A DNA stretch of 64,000 nt, taken from NCBI GenBank assembly GCA_004323695.1, contig SCRU01000028.1, positions 37,449 through 101,448 of the forward strand. Direction: 5' to 3'. The first letter of the stretch is position 1, and the number at the start of each line of letters is the position of its first letter. The notes beneath the pieces were generated by a model. It made no database searches, was not told the DNA's origin, and saw nothing but the letters and a program-made list of their open reading frames with translations. The position numbers and the translations under genes were made by a program. Source of the stretch: Burkholderiaceae bacterium (lineage in GTDB: Bacteria; Pseudomonadota; Gammaproteobacteria; Burkholderiales; Burkholderiaceae_C). Positions 17,148 to 26,387 of this stretch are shown here, piece after piece.

Positions 17148-17630
17148 TCAGAACTCGACCCGCCCCGGAAACACCCACACCAGAAGCGCCGTCATCACCA
17201 GATAGCGCAGGAACTTGCCGATCGCCATCCAGCCCAGGCAAGGCCAGAAAGGCATCTTAAGCCAGCCGGCCACCGCGCAAAGCGGGTCGCCGATCACCGG
17301 CAGCCAGGACAGCAGGCAGGCCACGGGGCCGAGCTTTTCCAGCCAGTCCAGGGCTTTCAGATGCGTGCGCGAGTGCCGGTATTTGTCCAGCATCTGGTGC
17401 GCGCCATAGCCCATCCACCAGTCGAGCGCGCCGCCCAGCGTGTTGCCCAGGGTCGCGACCAGCACGGTGGGCCAGTACAGGTCGGGGTTGAGCTTGACCA
17501 CGCCGAACACCACCGGCTCGGAGCCCAGCGGGATCAGCGTGGCGGAGATGAACGACACCAGGAACACCGTGCTCAGGCCGAGCTGCGGCAGCGCCAGCAG
17601 TGTGAGCAGTTGTTCGATCCAGGTGGGCAT
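17148..17630 (-). CDS. YqaA/VTT-domain membrane protein
   Basis: A protein of about 160 residues in the YqaA branch of the SNARE-associated/DedA (VTT) superfamily. It shows the motifs FISATLIPLGSEPVVFG, LGNTLGGALDWWMGYG and SWLPVIGDPLCAVAGWL, with four to five membrane segments. The ATG at 17630 is used; a GTG at 17639 would add three residues. It lies 52 bases upstream of the DedA gene on the same strand, the first gene of the three-gene run with the S1P-lyase-like enzyme. Function within the family is unproven. Confidence 0.88.
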   Translation of the reverse strand: MPTWIEQLLTLLALPQLGLSTVFLVSFISATLIPLGSEPVVFGVVKLNPDLYWPTVLVATLGNTLGGALDWWMGYGAHQMLDKYRHSRTHLKALDWLEKLGPVACLLSWLPVIGDPLCAVAGWLKMPFWPCLGWMAIGKFLRYLVMTALLVWVFPGRVEF

Positions 17631-17753
17631 GAATGCCACGAAGTATAGGGAGCGCGGCGCGCGCGATTTTCAGGGATGAATTGGCGGGCGACTACAATGG
17701 CAACCCCCTGTTTGGTGCCTCTTTTCTTCCGACGCGTCCGCTCTCGATCTGCC

Positions 17754-18833
17754 ATGAATATCGGTCCCTTCACCCTGGCGAACCATGTGTTCGCCGCCCC
17801 GATGGCGGGTGTGACGGATCGGCCGTTCCGCCGGCTTTGCAAACGGCTGGGCGCGGGCTACGCCGTGAGCGAGATGGTGACGTCGCGCCGCGAGCTGTGG
17901 AACACGCTGAAGACCTCGCGCCGGGCCGACCACGCGGGCGAGCCAGGCCCGATCGCGGTGCAGATTGCCGGCACCGATGCGCCCATGATGGCCGAGGCCG
18001 CGCAGTACAACATCGACCGCGGCGCGCAGATCGTCGACATCAACATGGGTTGCCCGGCGAAGAAGGTCTGCAACCGATGGGCCGGCTCGGCGCTCATGCA
18101 GGATGAAGCGCTGGCCCTGTCTATCGTGCAGGCCGTGGTGGCCGTGTGCGCGCCGCGCGGCGTGCCGGTGACGCTCAAGATGCGCACCGGCTGGTCCGCG
18201 CAGAACAGGAATGCGGTGTCGCTGGCGCGCGCCTTCGAGAGCGCCGGCGTGCAGATGCTCACGGTGCATGGGCGCACGCGCGAGCAGGGCTACAAGGGGG
18301 AGGCCGAATACGAAATCATCGCCGCCGTGAAGGCCGCGGTACGCGTGCCGGTGGTGGCCAATGGCGACATCACCTCGCCCGAGAAGGCGCGCGCCGTGCT
18401 CGCCTGCACGGGGGCCGACGCGATCATGATTGGCCGGGCGGCGCAGGGGCAGCCGTGGATTTTTCGCGAGATTGCGCACTTCCTCGCGACTGGCGAGCAT
18501 CTGGCGCCGCCGCTGGTGGCCGAGGTGCGGCGCCTGCTGCTCGAGCATTTGCAGGACCATTACACGCTGTACGGTGAATTCAGCGGAGTGCGCACCGCGC
18601 GCAAGCACATCGGCTGGTACGTGCGCGCGCTGTCCGGCGGCGAAGCGTTTCGCGCCCGCATGAACCTGCTGGAAAACTGCGAGGCGCAGGCGGCGGCGGT
18701 GGCCGACTATTTTGACGAACTGGGGTCGCGCGGTGACCGGCTGTCGCGTGCTGGGGCCGGTGTGTTGACGACGGGCACGGACGAGGAACAAGAGCGACGA
18801 GGGGGACTACGGCATGAGCAAGAAGCACATTGA
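17754..18833 (+). CDS. dusB: tRNA-dihydrouridine synthase B
   Basis: A 359-residue FMN enzyme that reduces uridines in the tRNA D-loop. Motifs: APMAGVTDRPFRRLC (FMN loop), DINMGCPAKKVCNRWAGSALM with the catalytic cysteine of the Dus family, KMRTGW, TVHGRTREQGYKG and MIGRAAQGQPWIF. The start is the ATG at 17754, which begins the conserved MNIGPFTL; the frame extends upstream to 17676 without family similarity. The 3' end overlaps fis by 20 bases, the conserved dusB-fis arrangement. Confidence 0.95.
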   Translation: MNIGPFTLANHVFAAPMAGVTDRPFRRLCKRLGAGYAVSEMVTSRRELWNTLKTSRRADHAGEPGPIAVQIAGTDAPMMAEAAQYNIDRGAQIVDINMGCPAKKVCNRWAGSALMQDEALALSIVQAVVAVCAPRGVPVTLKMRTGWSAQNRNAVSLARAFESAGVQMLTVHGRTREQGYKGEAEYEIIAAVKAAVRVPVVANGDITSPEKARAVLACTGADAIMIGRAAQGQPWIFREIAHFLATGEHLAPPLVAEVRRLLLEHLQDHYTLYGEFSGVRTARKHIGWYVRALSGGEAFRARMNLLENCEAQAAAVADYFDELGSRGDRLSRAGAGVLTTGTDEEQERRGGLRHEQEAH

Positions 18834-19050
18834 AGAGTGCGTGCGCGCCAGTCTGGAGAGTTACTTCAGGGATCTGCGCGGCACCGAGCCGGGCGGCATG
18901 TACGAGATGATGGTCAAGGTGGTGGAGCGCCCGCTGCTGGAAGTGGTGATGACCCAGGCCGACCAGAACCAGTCGCGGGCCGCCGAATGGCTGGGGCTGA
19001 ACCGCAACACGCTGCGCAAGAAGCTCGTAGAACACAAATTGATCAAATGA
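18814..19050 (+). CDS. fis: Fis family DNA-binding protein
   Basis: A 78-residue nucleoid-associated regulator. The C-terminal helix-turn-helix is clear: [20 protein letters not shown] then [11 protein letters not shown]. The N-terminal part forms the dimer helices ([28 protein letters not shown]). It is shorter than enterobacterial Fis (98 residues) but of the size usual in Betaproteobacteria. Its start lies inside dusB and its TGA overlaps the ATG of purH (ATGA), so all three genes are probably translated from one message. Confidence 0.95.
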   Translation: MSKKHIEECVRASLESYFRDLRGTEPGGMYEMMVKVVERPLLEVVMTQADQNQSRAAEWLGLNRNTLRKKLVEHKLIK

Positions 19051-20675
19051 ATGCACTGATCTCCGTCTCGGACAAAGCCGGCGTTGTCGAATTCGCGCAG
19101 GCCCTGCATGCGCTCGGCATCAATCTGATCTCCACCGGCGGCACCGCCCGCCTGCTGGCCGACGCCGGCCTGCCGGTCACCGAGGTGGCAACGCTGACCG
19201 GTTTTCCCGAAATGCTGGACGGGCGCGTGAAGACGCTGCACCCGAGCGTACATGGCGCCCTGCTGGCGCGCCGAGATATTCCGGAGCACATGGCTGCGCT
19301 GACAGCACACCGGATCGACACCATCGACTTGCTGGTGGTGAACCTGTACCCGTTCGAGGCCACGGTGGCCAAGGCGGGCTGCACGCTGGAGGAGGCGATC
19401 GAGAACATCGACATCGGTGGTCCGGCCATGGTGCGCTCCGGCGCGAAGAACTGGAAGGATGTGGCGGTGCTGACCGACGCGGTGCAGTACGCCGGCGTGC
19501 TGGACGAACTCAAGGCGCATGGCACGGTCAGCGAGAAGACGAAATTCGCGCTGTCGGTGGCGGCGTTCAACCGCGTGAGCAATTACGACGCGGCCATCAG
19601 CGACTATCTGTCTGCTATTGATTTTGAGGCTGAAAGTGTAGATTCTGTAAAGGCTAGAGCGCTTTTCCCTTCGCAAAGCAACGGCCGCTTCGTGAAACTG
19701 CAGGATCTGCGCTACGGCGAAAACCCGCACCAGCAGGCCGCGTTCTATCGAGACCTGTATCCGGCGCCAGGCTCGCTCGTGACGGCGCGGCAACTGCAGG
19801 GCAAGGAGCTGAGCTACAACAATATTGCCGACGCCGACGCGGCCTGGGAATGCGTGAAGGGCTTCGACACGGACGCCGAAGGCGGACTTGCCCGGTCCGC
19901 GGCCTGCGTGATCGTGAAGCACGCGAACCCTTGCGGCGCGGCGCTCGGCAAGGATGCGGCCGAGGCTTATGAAAAGGCCTTCAAGACCGACCCGACTTCG
20001 GCCTTCGGCGGCATCATCGCCTTCAATCGTCCGGTGGATCTGGCCACGGCCCAGGCCATCAGCAAGCAGTTCGTCGAGGTGCTCATGGCACCGGCCTATA
20101 CGCCCGATGCGCTGGAACTGTTCCAGGCCACGCGCAACCGGCAGAACGTGCGCCTGCTGGAGATCGCGCTGCCGCCGGGCGGCGCGACCGACTGGGACAA
20201 CGGCCGCAATGCCGTGGATGTCAAGCGCATTGGGTCGGGCCTGCTCATGCAGACCGCGGACAACCACATGCTGTCGCGCGGTGACCTCAAGGTCGTGAGC
20301 AAGCTGCAGCCGACGCCGCGGCAACTCGAGGATCTGCTGTTTGCCTGGAAAGTGGCGAAGTACGTCAAGTCCAATGCGATCGTGTTCTGCAAGGGTGGCA
20401 TGACCATGGGCGTGGGCGCGGGCCAGATGAGCCGGCTCGATTCGGCGCGCATCGCCAGCATCAAGGCGCAGCATGCGGGCCTGTCGCTGCAGGATACGGC
20501 GGTTGCGAGCGACGCCTTTTTCCCGTTCCGCGACGGGCTCGACGTGGTGGTTGACGCGGGCGCGACCTGCGTCATTCAGCCCGGCGGTTCGATGCGCGAC
20601 CAGGAAGTGATCGCTGCCGCCGACGAGCGCGGCGTGGCCATGGTGTTCAGCGGCGTGCGCCACTTCCGGCACTGA
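19047..20675 (+). CDS. purH: Bifunctional AICAR formyltransferase/IMP cyclohydrolase
   Basis: A 542-residue enzyme for the last two steps of IMP synthesis. The N-terminal cyclohydrolase domain (MGS fold) shows [38 protein letters not shown] and [16 protein letters not shown]. The formyltransferase domain shows [43 protein letters not shown] and [12 protein letters not shown]. The ATG at 19047 lies inside the fis stop. Residues about 189-207, at the junction of the two domains, are encoded by an AT-richer stretch that matches the palindromic repeat family (19613-19667); the frame is intact across it. Confidence 0.97.
   Translation: MNALISVSDKAGVVEFAQALHALGINLISTGGTARLLADAGLPVTEVATLTGFPEMLDGRVKTLHPSVHGALLARRDIPEHMAALTAHRIDTIDLLVVNLYPFEATVAKAGCTLEEAIENIDIGGPAMVRSGAKNWKDVAVLTDAVQYAGVLDELKAHGTVSEKTKFALSVAAFNRVSNYDAAISDYLSAIDFEAESVDSVKARALFPSQSNGRFVKLQDLRYGENPHQQAAFYRDLYPAPGSLVTARQLQGKELSYNNIADADAAWECVKGFDTDAEGGLARSAACVIVKHANPCGAALGKDAAEAYEKAFKTDPTSAFGGIIAFNRPVDLATAQAISKQFVEVLMAPAYTPDALELFQATRNRQNVRLLEIALPPGGATDWDNGRNAVDVKRIGSGLLMQTADNHMLSRGDLKVVSKLQPTPRQLEDLLFAWKVAKYVKSNAIVFCKGGMTMGVGAGQMSRLDSARIASIKAQHAGLSLQDTAVASDAFFPFRDGLDVVVDAGATCVIQPGGSMRDQEVIAAADERGVAMVFSGVRHFRH
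19613..19667 (+). repeat. Palindromic repeat family A, in-frame copy at the purH interdomain linker
   Basis: The segment begins TGCTATTGATTTTGAGGCTG, continues AAAGTGTAGATTCTGTAA, and ends AGGCTAGAGCGCTTTTCC. The order (TGCTATT arm, degenerate closing arm, second block, CTAGAG, T-rich tail) matches the other copies in this window and the layout I recall for Comamonadaceae repeats. It is strikingly AT-rich against flanking purH codons and is translated without a stop or frameshift. Confidence 0.6.
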
Positions 20676-20813
20676 GCGACGGGCGCCCGCCGGCTCATGG
20701 CGGGGTGTCGGGCTGCGCGCACGCCGTGACCTGCGTTTTCCCATTCTCGGCGGCCCGCGCCGCGCTACGGGCCCCGGTACAGGCAGACAGCGACTCATCG
20801 AAAAAACTGATGA

Positions 20814-20824
20814 TCGTATAACGA
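20814..20824. promoter_or_regulatory. Candidate GntR/FadR-type operator
   Basis: TCGTATAACGA is a perfect inverted repeat (TCGT, ATA, ACGA). It fits the TNGTNNNACNA consensus described for FadR-subfamily GntR regulators. It lies in the only AT-rich part of the 245-base gap before the 5-oxoproline operon and overlaps a TATAAC -10-like hexamer (20817-20822). No good -35 box is seen 16-18 bases upstream. The rest of the gap (20676-20920) holds GC-rich sequence without a recognisable gene. Confidence 0.35.
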
Positions 20825-20920
20825 AATTTAGCGTTTGCCGCGACCGGCCACGCGGTCGATACTGCGCCCCATCTGCCATCGTGCGAACCGGCACAGGCAG
20901 CGAATCACAGGAGACCCCCC

Positions 20921-21745
20921 GTGTCCGTCGTCCCCCCTCGCGCACCGGCAACCGCCGGGCGAGCCTCGCTGATGAGCGCCCGTGAAGTGCGCCAGGAGAT
21001 CCGCGCCGGCCGCTGGCGCGACCATACCAGCGGGCTCGCTCCGCTCAACGTGCAGGGCAACGTGGTGATCCTGCCGGCCAGCCTGGCGTCCGACTTCCTG
21101 CGGTTTTGCCAACGCAACCCCAAGCCGTGCCCGCTGCTGGGCGTGTCCGAACCTGGCGACCCGATGTTGCCGACCCTGGGCGCCGACATCGACATCCGCA
21201 GCGACGTGCCGCGCTATCGTGTCTGGCGTAACGGCGAACTGGCCGATGAACCGGCGGATATTGCGGCGTTGTGGCAGGGCGACCTGGTGACTTTCGTACT
21301 CGGTTGCTCGTTCTCGTTCGAGCATGCGCTGATCGAAGCCGGGATCGAACTGCGCCACGTGCGCCAGGGAAGGAACGTGGCGATGTACCGCACGAATATT
21401 CCGACTGCGCCGGCCGGGCCGTTTCACGGCCCGCTGGTGGTGTCGATGCGCCCCATGAAAGCCGCCGATGCGATTCGCGCGGTGCAGATCACTGCGCGCG
21501 TGTCGGCGGTGCACGGTGCGCCGGTGCACCTGGGCGATCCCGCGCTGATTGGCATCACCGACATTGCCCGTCCCGATTTCGGCGACCCGGTGGCCATCGA
21601 ACCCGACGAGCTGCCGGTGTTCTGGGCGTGCGGTGTCACGCCGCAGGCCGTGGTGATGGCGGCGCGTCCCGGGTTCTGCATCACGCATGCACCTGGGTAC
21701 ATGCTCGTCACGGATTGGCTCAACCGTGACCTTCCGTTCACCTGA
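20921..21745 (+). CDS. D-glutamate cyclase family protein (DUF1445, putative hydro-lyase)
   Basis: A 274-residue member of the DUF1445/D-glutamate cyclase family (PF07286), long annotated only as putative hydro-lyase. Visible motifs are [40 protein letters not shown] and [17 protein letters not shown], which carries the conserved GVTPQ of the family. In mammals the family enzyme interconverts D-glutamate and 5-oxo-D-proline. Here it is the first gene of an operon that ends with 5-oxoprolinase subunits, which supports that chemistry by context. It starts at GTG with CAGGAGA upstream. No signal peptide; cytoplasmic. Confidence 0.85.
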   Translation: MSVVPPRAPATAGRASLMSAREVRQEIRAGRWRDHTSGLAPLNVQGNVVILPASLASDFLRFCQRNPKPCPLLGVSEPGDPMLPTLGADIDIRSDVPRYRVWRNGELADEPADIAALWQGDLVTFVLGCSFSFEHALIEAGIELRHVRQGRNVAMYRTNIPTAPAGPFHGPLVVSMRPMKAADAIRAVQITARVSAVHGAPVHLGDPALIGITDIARPDFGDPVAIEPDELPVFWACGVTPQAVVMAARPGFCITHAPGYMLVTDWLNRDLPFT

Positions 21746-21815
21746 TGCCCTGGAGACCGTCACTGGGCAGAAGGCTCCGAGAGCCGGCATTACCAATTTT
21801 TACAGGAGACTCAGA

Positions 21816-23066
21816 ATGAAAAAGCTGTTCGCAATCTTGATCTCGTGCCTTGGGATCGCGCTGACGTCCAACGCGTCGGCCCAGGACAAGGTCATCAAGA
21901 TAGGAGCCATCTATCCGCTCAGCGGTGCGTTGGCCTCCACCGGCATTCAATTGAAACATGCCATCGAGCTCGGGGAGGACATCGTCAACCAGGATCATCC
22001 GGAACTGAAGGGCATACCGCTGGCGGCTGGCGCGGGCCTGCCCCGTCTGGGAGGCGCCAAAATCCAGGTCATCTTTGCCGACTCGCAGGGCAATCCCAGC
22101 GTGGGGCAGGCCGAGGCGCAGCGCCTGATCGATCATGAGCATGTGGTGGCGCTGATCGGCGCCTATCAGTCGGACGTCACCAAGACCACCAGCCGGATCG
22201 CCGAGCAGCGCGAAATTCCGTACATGAACCCGGAGTCCAGCAGCCCCCAGCTCACGGAGCAGGGCTACAAGTGGTTCTTTCGCACCACGCCGAACGATGA
22301 GACCTTCATCCACAACATGATGCAATTTCTGGACGGCGTGAAAACCTTGCCGACCAAGAAAATTGCCGTGGTTTACGAAAATACGGACTTTGGCGTCAAC
22401 ACCGACAAGGCGGTCAAAAAATTCGCGGCGCAGTCGGGCCGCACAGTAGTCGCCGACATCGCCTATTCGGCGGGCTCGCCATCGCTGAACGCGGAAACCC
22501 AGAAGCTGGCCGCCGCGAAGCCGGATGTCGCCATATTTGCCAGCTACACATCGGACGCCATGCTGTTCGTACGCACCATGCGCCAGATGAAATACGCGCC
22601 GCCGATTTTCCTGGCGAACGATGCGGGTTTCATCGACCCGCGCTTCATCTCCGAGGTGGGCCCGCAGGTGCAGGGTGTCCTGACGCGCGACGTGTGGTCG
22701 AATGATCTGTACACCATCAAGCCGGTGATCAAGCAGCTCAACGACATGTTCAAACCGCGATCGGGCGGCAATGACCTGAATGGCAACAGCGCGCGGTCGC
22801 TGCAAGGCATTCTGACGCTGGCCGACGCCATCAACCGGGCTGGCTCCACCAGTCCCGATGCCATTCGCAAGGCGCTGGCGGCGACCGACCTGACTGCGGA
22901 CCAGATCATCATGCCCTGGGCGGGCGTCAAGTTCGACAGCAAGGGACAGAACCTGGAAGGGCAGGGCCTGATCCTGCAATTGGTTGGAAAGGACTACCAA
23001 ACCGTGTGGCCCACGCGCTACAAGAAGATGGACAACCTGCCCACGCTTCCGTTCACCTGGAAGTGA
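21816..23066 (+). CDS. Branched-chain-amino-acid-type ABC transporter binding protein
   Basis: A 416-residue periplasmic binding protein (Peripla_BP_6/LivK superfamily). A Sec signal peptide MKKLFAILISCLGIALTSNASAQD is followed by IKIGAIYPLSGALASTGIQ (lobe 1 start), ALIGAYQSDVTKTTSRIAEQ and KIAVVYENTDFGVN. The ATG at 21816 has ACAGGAGAC ten bases upstream; the frame is open further 5' within the preceding gene. It delivers ligand to the LivH/LivM-like permeases downstream. The neighbourhood suggests 5-oxoproline, glutamate or small peptides as ligand rather than leucine; sequence alone does not say. Confidence 0.9.
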   Translation: MKKLFAILISCLGIALTSNASAQDKVIKIGAIYPLSGALASTGIQLKHAIELGEDIVNQDHPELKGIPLAAGAGLPRLGGAKIQVIFADSQGNPSVGQAEAQRLIDHEHVVALIGAYQSDVTKTTSRIAEQREIPYMNPESSSPQLTEQGYKWFFRTTPNDETFIHNMMQFLDGVKTLPTKKIAVVYENTDFGVNTDKAVKKFAAQSGRTVVADIAYSAGSPSLNAETQKLAAAKPDVAIFASYTSDAMLFVRTMRQMKYAPPIFLANDAGFIDPRFISEVGPQVQGVLTRDVWSNDLYTIKPVIKQLNDMFKPRSGGNDLNGNSARSLQGILTLADAINRAGSTSPDAIRKALAATDLTADQIIMPWAGVKFDSKGQNLEGQGLILQLVGKDYQTVWPTRYKKMDNLPTLPFTWK

Positions 23067-23111
23067 CCGGCCCCCAGACGCACGTCCAACCGCGCCAGCC
23101 AGGAGAGCAAA

Positions 23112-23963
23112 GTGTTCGAGGCACTCGCCACGGGTTTACTCAACGGTTTGATCTATGCGCTGATTGCGGTCGGTCTGGCCTTGATCTGGGGAATCACCGA
23201 CGTGATCAATTTCGCGCACGGCGAGTTCCTGATGCTGGGCATGTACGCGGCCTACTGGCTGTTCACCCTCGGACATCTTGATCCGACACTCTCGGCGCCA
23301 CTGGTGGCCTGCGCGCTGGGGTTCGTCGGGTTTCTTTCCTACGCGCTGATCATCCGGCCATTGCAACGCGCGCCGGCGATGATCGTGATCCTGGCGACCT
23401 TTGGCCTGGGGCTGGTGCTGCGTCAGCTGGCCTTCATCTTTTTTTCGCCAGACTACCGAAATCTGCCGGACACCTGGTTGTCGGGCAGCGTCAGCGCCGC
23501 AGGCGTTTCGTTCGGGTTGCCCCAGGTCGCGACCGGGGTGGTTTCCCTGGTGGTGATCGTGCTGCTGTTCGTGCTGGTGTATCGCACGCGCTGGGGCCAG
23601 GCATTGCAGGCGGTGGCGGAAGATCGACAGGCCGCTTCTTTCATGGGCATTGCCGCCGATCGCATCAATGCCCAGGTCTGGATTCTGGGCAGCGCGGCGG
23701 TCGGCCTGGCCGGCGCGCTGCTCACCACCTTCTTCTACGTGTTTCCCTCCGTCGGCAGTGTGTTTGGGCTGATGGCTTTCGTCGCCGTCGCCATGGGCGG
23801 ATTCGGATCCTTGCCCGGCGCCTTTATCTCCGGCGTCCTGATTGGCGTCATCGAGGCGATGACCGGCTACTGGCTGGAGCCTGCCTACAAGACGGTGAGC
23901 ATTTTCCTGATCTTCCTGCTGGTGCTGTGGTATCGGCCGCGTGGCCTCTTCGGGCGTTGGTGA
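23112..23963 (+). CDS. LivH-type ABC transporter permease
   Basis: A 283-residue inner-membrane permease with about eight helices. LivH motifs: GLLNGLIYALIAVGLALIWGI and INFAHGEFLMLGMYAAY at the N-terminus, RTRWGQALQAVAEDRQAASFMGI (cytoplasmic loop that docks to the ATPase), and FVAVAMGGFGSLPGAFISGV near the end. GTG start with AGGAGAG upstream. It follows the binding-protein gene by 45 bases and is one base ahead of the LivM-type gene. Confidence 0.92.
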   Translation: MFEALATGLLNGLIYALIAVGLALIWGITDVINFAHGEFLMLGMYAAYWLFTLGHLDPTLSAPLVACALGFVGFLSYALIIRPLQRAPAMIVILATFGLGLVLRQLAFIFFSPDYRNLPDTWLSGSVSAAGVSFGLPQVATGVVSLVVIVLLFVLVYRTRWGQALQAVAEDRQAASFMGIAADRINAQVWILGSAAVGLAGALLTTFFYVFPSVGSVFGLMAFVAVAMGGFGSLPGAFISGVLIGVIEAMTGYWLEPAYKTVSIFLIFLLVLWYRPRGLFGRW

Positions 23964-23964
23964 A

Positions 23965-24969
23965 ATGCAAAATCAAAATACACCGACGCGCCTGCAGGCA
24001 ACCTGGGCCCGCACCGCCGGTCTCCATGGGGCCGCGCGCTGGCTCGTAGCGATCGTGGCCGGACTGGTGCTGTTTCCATTGCTGGTGACCGATCCGTTTT
24101 CGCAGCAAGTCGTCGTCATGACGCTGATGTTCGGCGCGCTGGGCGCCGCATGGAACCTCGTGGGGGGCTTTCTCGGCCGGGTTTCGTTCGGGCATGCGGT
24201 ATTTCTGGGGGTTGGCGCCTATGCCACGCTGCTGCTGCTGAACGTGCTGCACCTGAGCCCCTGGTTTGGCATTCCACTGGGGGGCGTCGTCGCGGCGGCC
24301 GTGGCCTTCATCGTCGGCAAGCCCACGTTGCGATTGACGGGGCACTATTTTGCGATGGCGACGATTGCCTTGCTGGCCGTGGCCCAGTTGCTGGTGGTCA
24401 ACTGGAGCTGGGCCGGCGGCGCTTCCGGCATCGAAGCCCCGATCGCGAACAATGCCTGGCTGCTGCTGTTCCGTTCCAAGGCGCCGTACTACTGGCTTGC
24501 ATTGGGGCTGGCCGTGCTGACGTTCTGGGCCACCGCCCGGCTGGCGCGGTCGAAGACGGGGTACTACTGGCGCGCGATCAATGGCGACGAGGCGGCGGCA
24601 CGCAGCCTGGGCGTGCCCGCGGAACGCTACAAGATGCGTGCTTTTGTGGTATCCGCGGCGCTGACCGGAATGTGGGGCGGGTTCTATGCCATCTATATCG
24701 GCTTCATCGATCCTGATTCGGCGTTCAATCTGACGCTGTCCATCCAGATCGTGCTGGTGGCGATTCTTGGCGGCGTCGGCACGATTGCCGGCCCCTGGCT
24801 GGGGGCCGCGCTGCTGATCCCTTTTGCGCAGGGCATGCGCGTCGCGATGGGAAGTTCCGGCCAGGGCATCGATCTGCTGCTCTATGGGCTGGCGATCATT
24901 CTTGTGAGCCTGTTCCTGCCGAAAGGCCTGATGACGTTGAGGTGGCGCCGTGGCTCTTCTGGAGGTTAA
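23965..24969 (+). CDS. LivM-type ABC transporter permease
   Basis: A 334-residue permease, partner of the preceding LivH-type protein. Motifs: GAAWNLVGGFLGRVSFGHAV, KPTLRLTGHYFAMATIAL, YYWRAINGDEAAARSLGVPA (ATPase-docking loop) and LVAILGGVGTIAGPWLGAAL. The ATG at 23965 begins directly after the livH-type stop; the frame is open from 23941 but that part overlaps the upstream gene. The 3' end overlaps the next gene by 20 bases. Confidence 0.92.
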   Translation: MQNQNTPTRLQATWARTAGLHGAARWLVAIVAGLVLFPLLVTDPFSQQVVVMTLMFGALGAAWNLVGGFLGRVSFGHAVFLGVGAYATLLLLNVLHLSPWFGIPLGGVVAAAVAFIVGKPTLRLTGHYFAMATIALLAVAQLLVVNWSWAGGASGIEAPIANNAWLLLFRSKAPYYWLALGLAVLTFWATARLARSKTGYYWRAINGDEAAARSLGVPAERYKMRAFVVSAALTGMWGGFYAIYIGFIDPDSAFNLTLSIQIVLVAILGGVGTIAGPWLGAALLIPFAQGMRVAMGSSGQGIDLLLYGLAIILVSLFLPKGLMTLRWRRGSSGG

Positions 24970-25672
24970 AAACCTGACCAAGCGATTTGGCGGCCTGATC
25001 GCGAATCGCGACATCAGCCTGCAAGTCGATGCGGGCGAAATCGTCGCCATCATCGGCCCCAACGGCGCGGGCAAGAGCACGCTGTTCAATGGCCTGGCGG
25101 GGCACCATGCGCCGACGTCCGGCAGCGTGACGTTCGATGGCGCCGAGCTGGTCGGCCTGACGCCGGAAGCAGTCGCCGCCGCCGGACTGATGCGCACTTA
25201 TCAGATTCCGCGCAGTTTTGCAGCGATGTCCGTGCTGGAAAACGTGATGATCGGTGCGCTGCTGCGTCACCCCACGCTGGGCGGGGCGCGCGCCGCGGCG
25301 CAGCAGGTGCTGGATGCCGTCGGCTTGGGCGAGCGCGGTGCGATGCTGGCGGGGGCGCTGAACGTCGCGGGGCAAAAGCGCGTCGAGCTGGCGCGCGCGC
25401 TGGCGGCGTCCCCCAAATTGTTGCTGCTCGACGAAGTGGCTGGCGGGCTCAATCCCGGTGAAGCGCTCGAGCTGGCGGAAATATTGCGCGCGATTCATGC
25501 CAGGGGCGTGACGCTGGTGATTGTCGAGCATGTGCTGGAAGTCGTGATGCAACTGGCGCACCGCGTCCTGGTGCTGAACTTCGGGCAACTCATCGCATCG
25601 GGCACACCGCGGGACATCGTCCGGAACCCGGAAGTGATCGAAGCCTATCTGGGGAGAAAATACCGTGCTTGA
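24950..25672 (+). CDS. LivG-type ABC transporter ATPase
   Basis: A 240-residue ATPase. Walker A is GPNGAGKST, with the LivG-specific RTYQIPRSFAAMSVLENVM after it, and Walker B is LLLLDEVAGGLNPGE. The signature is unusual: NVAGQKRVELARAL replaces the common LSGGQ, leaving the Gly-Gln-Lys core, as seen in some LivG-type proteins. GTG start inside livM; its own stop overlaps the GTG of the next gene. Confidence 0.9.
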   Translation: MALLEVKNLTKRFGGLIANRDISLQVDAGEIVAIIGPNGAGKSTLFNGLAGHHAPTSGSVTFDGAELVGLTPEAVAAAGLMRTYQIPRSFAAMSVLENVMIGALLRHPTLGGARAAAQQVLDAVGLGERGAMLAGALNVAGQKRVELARALAASPKLLLLDEVAGGLNPGEALELAEILRAIHARGVTLVIVEHVLEVVMQLAHRVLVLNFGQLIASGTPRDIVRNPEVIEAYLGRKYRA

Positions 25673-26384
25673 AGGCGCGTTGCTCAAGGTCAACGGACTG
25701 CACGTGAGCTACGGCGGCGTGCAGGCGGTGCGGGGCGTTTCGCTGGAAGTGCGGGCGGGCGAAATTACGGCGCTGCTGGGCGCCAACGGTGCGGGTAAAT
25801 CGAGCACGCTGCTGTCCATTGTCGGCGCCGTGCGGCCGAAAGCCGGCTCCGTCATGTTCGATGGGCGCGACATTACCGGACTCACCCCCGACGCGCTGGT
25901 GCGGCGCGGCATTGGATTGATTCCCGAAGGGGGGCGCGTGTTTGCGCGACAGTCCGTCCTGCAGAACCTGCGGCTGGGCGCCTATGTCGTCGCCGGCGCC
26001 GGGGTTCAGCGCCAGCGCCTGGACCAGGTGTTTGCGTTGTTCCCGCGCCTCGCCGAACGGCGCACCCAGGTGGCCGGCACGCTGTCGGGGGGCGAGCGGC
26101 AAATGCTGGCGATCGGGCGCGCGCTCATGAGCGGCCCGCGGCTGCTGCTGGTGGACGAGCCCAGTCTGGGCCTGTCTCCGCTGTTGGTGGAGACGGTGTT
26201 CGATACGCTTGCCGACCTGAACCGGCACGGCATATCCATCTTGCTGGTCGAGCAGAACATGGCACAGGCACTCGAAGTGGCCACCCGTGCCTACGTGATG
26301 CAAAGCGGTGCGATTGCCCTGCAGGGCAGCGCGGCGGAAATCAGCTCATCGGACGAGGTCAGGCGAGCTTATCTTGGGCTGTGA
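25665..26384 (+). CDS. LivF-type ABC transporter ATPase
   Basis: A 239-residue ATPase with Walker A GANGAGKSST, the LivF motif LIPEGGRVFARQSVLQNLRLG, signature LSGGERQMLAIGRALM and Walker B LLLVDEPSLGLSPL. It pairs with the LivG-type protein on the importer. GTG start overlaps the preceding stop; pxpB begins 3 bases after its TGA, so importer and 5-oxoprolinase genes are continuous. Confidence 0.92.
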   Translation: MLEGALLKVNGLHVSYGGVQAVRGVSLEVRAGEITALLGANGAGKSSTLLSIVGAVRPKAGSVMFDGRDITGLTPDALVRRGIGLIPEGGRVFARQSVLQNLRLGAYVVAGAGVQRQRLDQVFALFPRLAERRTQVAGTLSGGERQMLAIGRALMSGPRLLLVDEPSLGLSPLLVETVFDTLADLNRHGISILLVEQNMAQALEVATRAYVMQSGAIALQGSAAEISSSDEVRRAYLGL

Positions 26385-26387
26385 GCC

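Noticed and set aside
20752..20773. GGCCCG/CGGGCC hairpin after purH
   Set aside because: No U-run follows and such stems are frequent by chance at this GC content.
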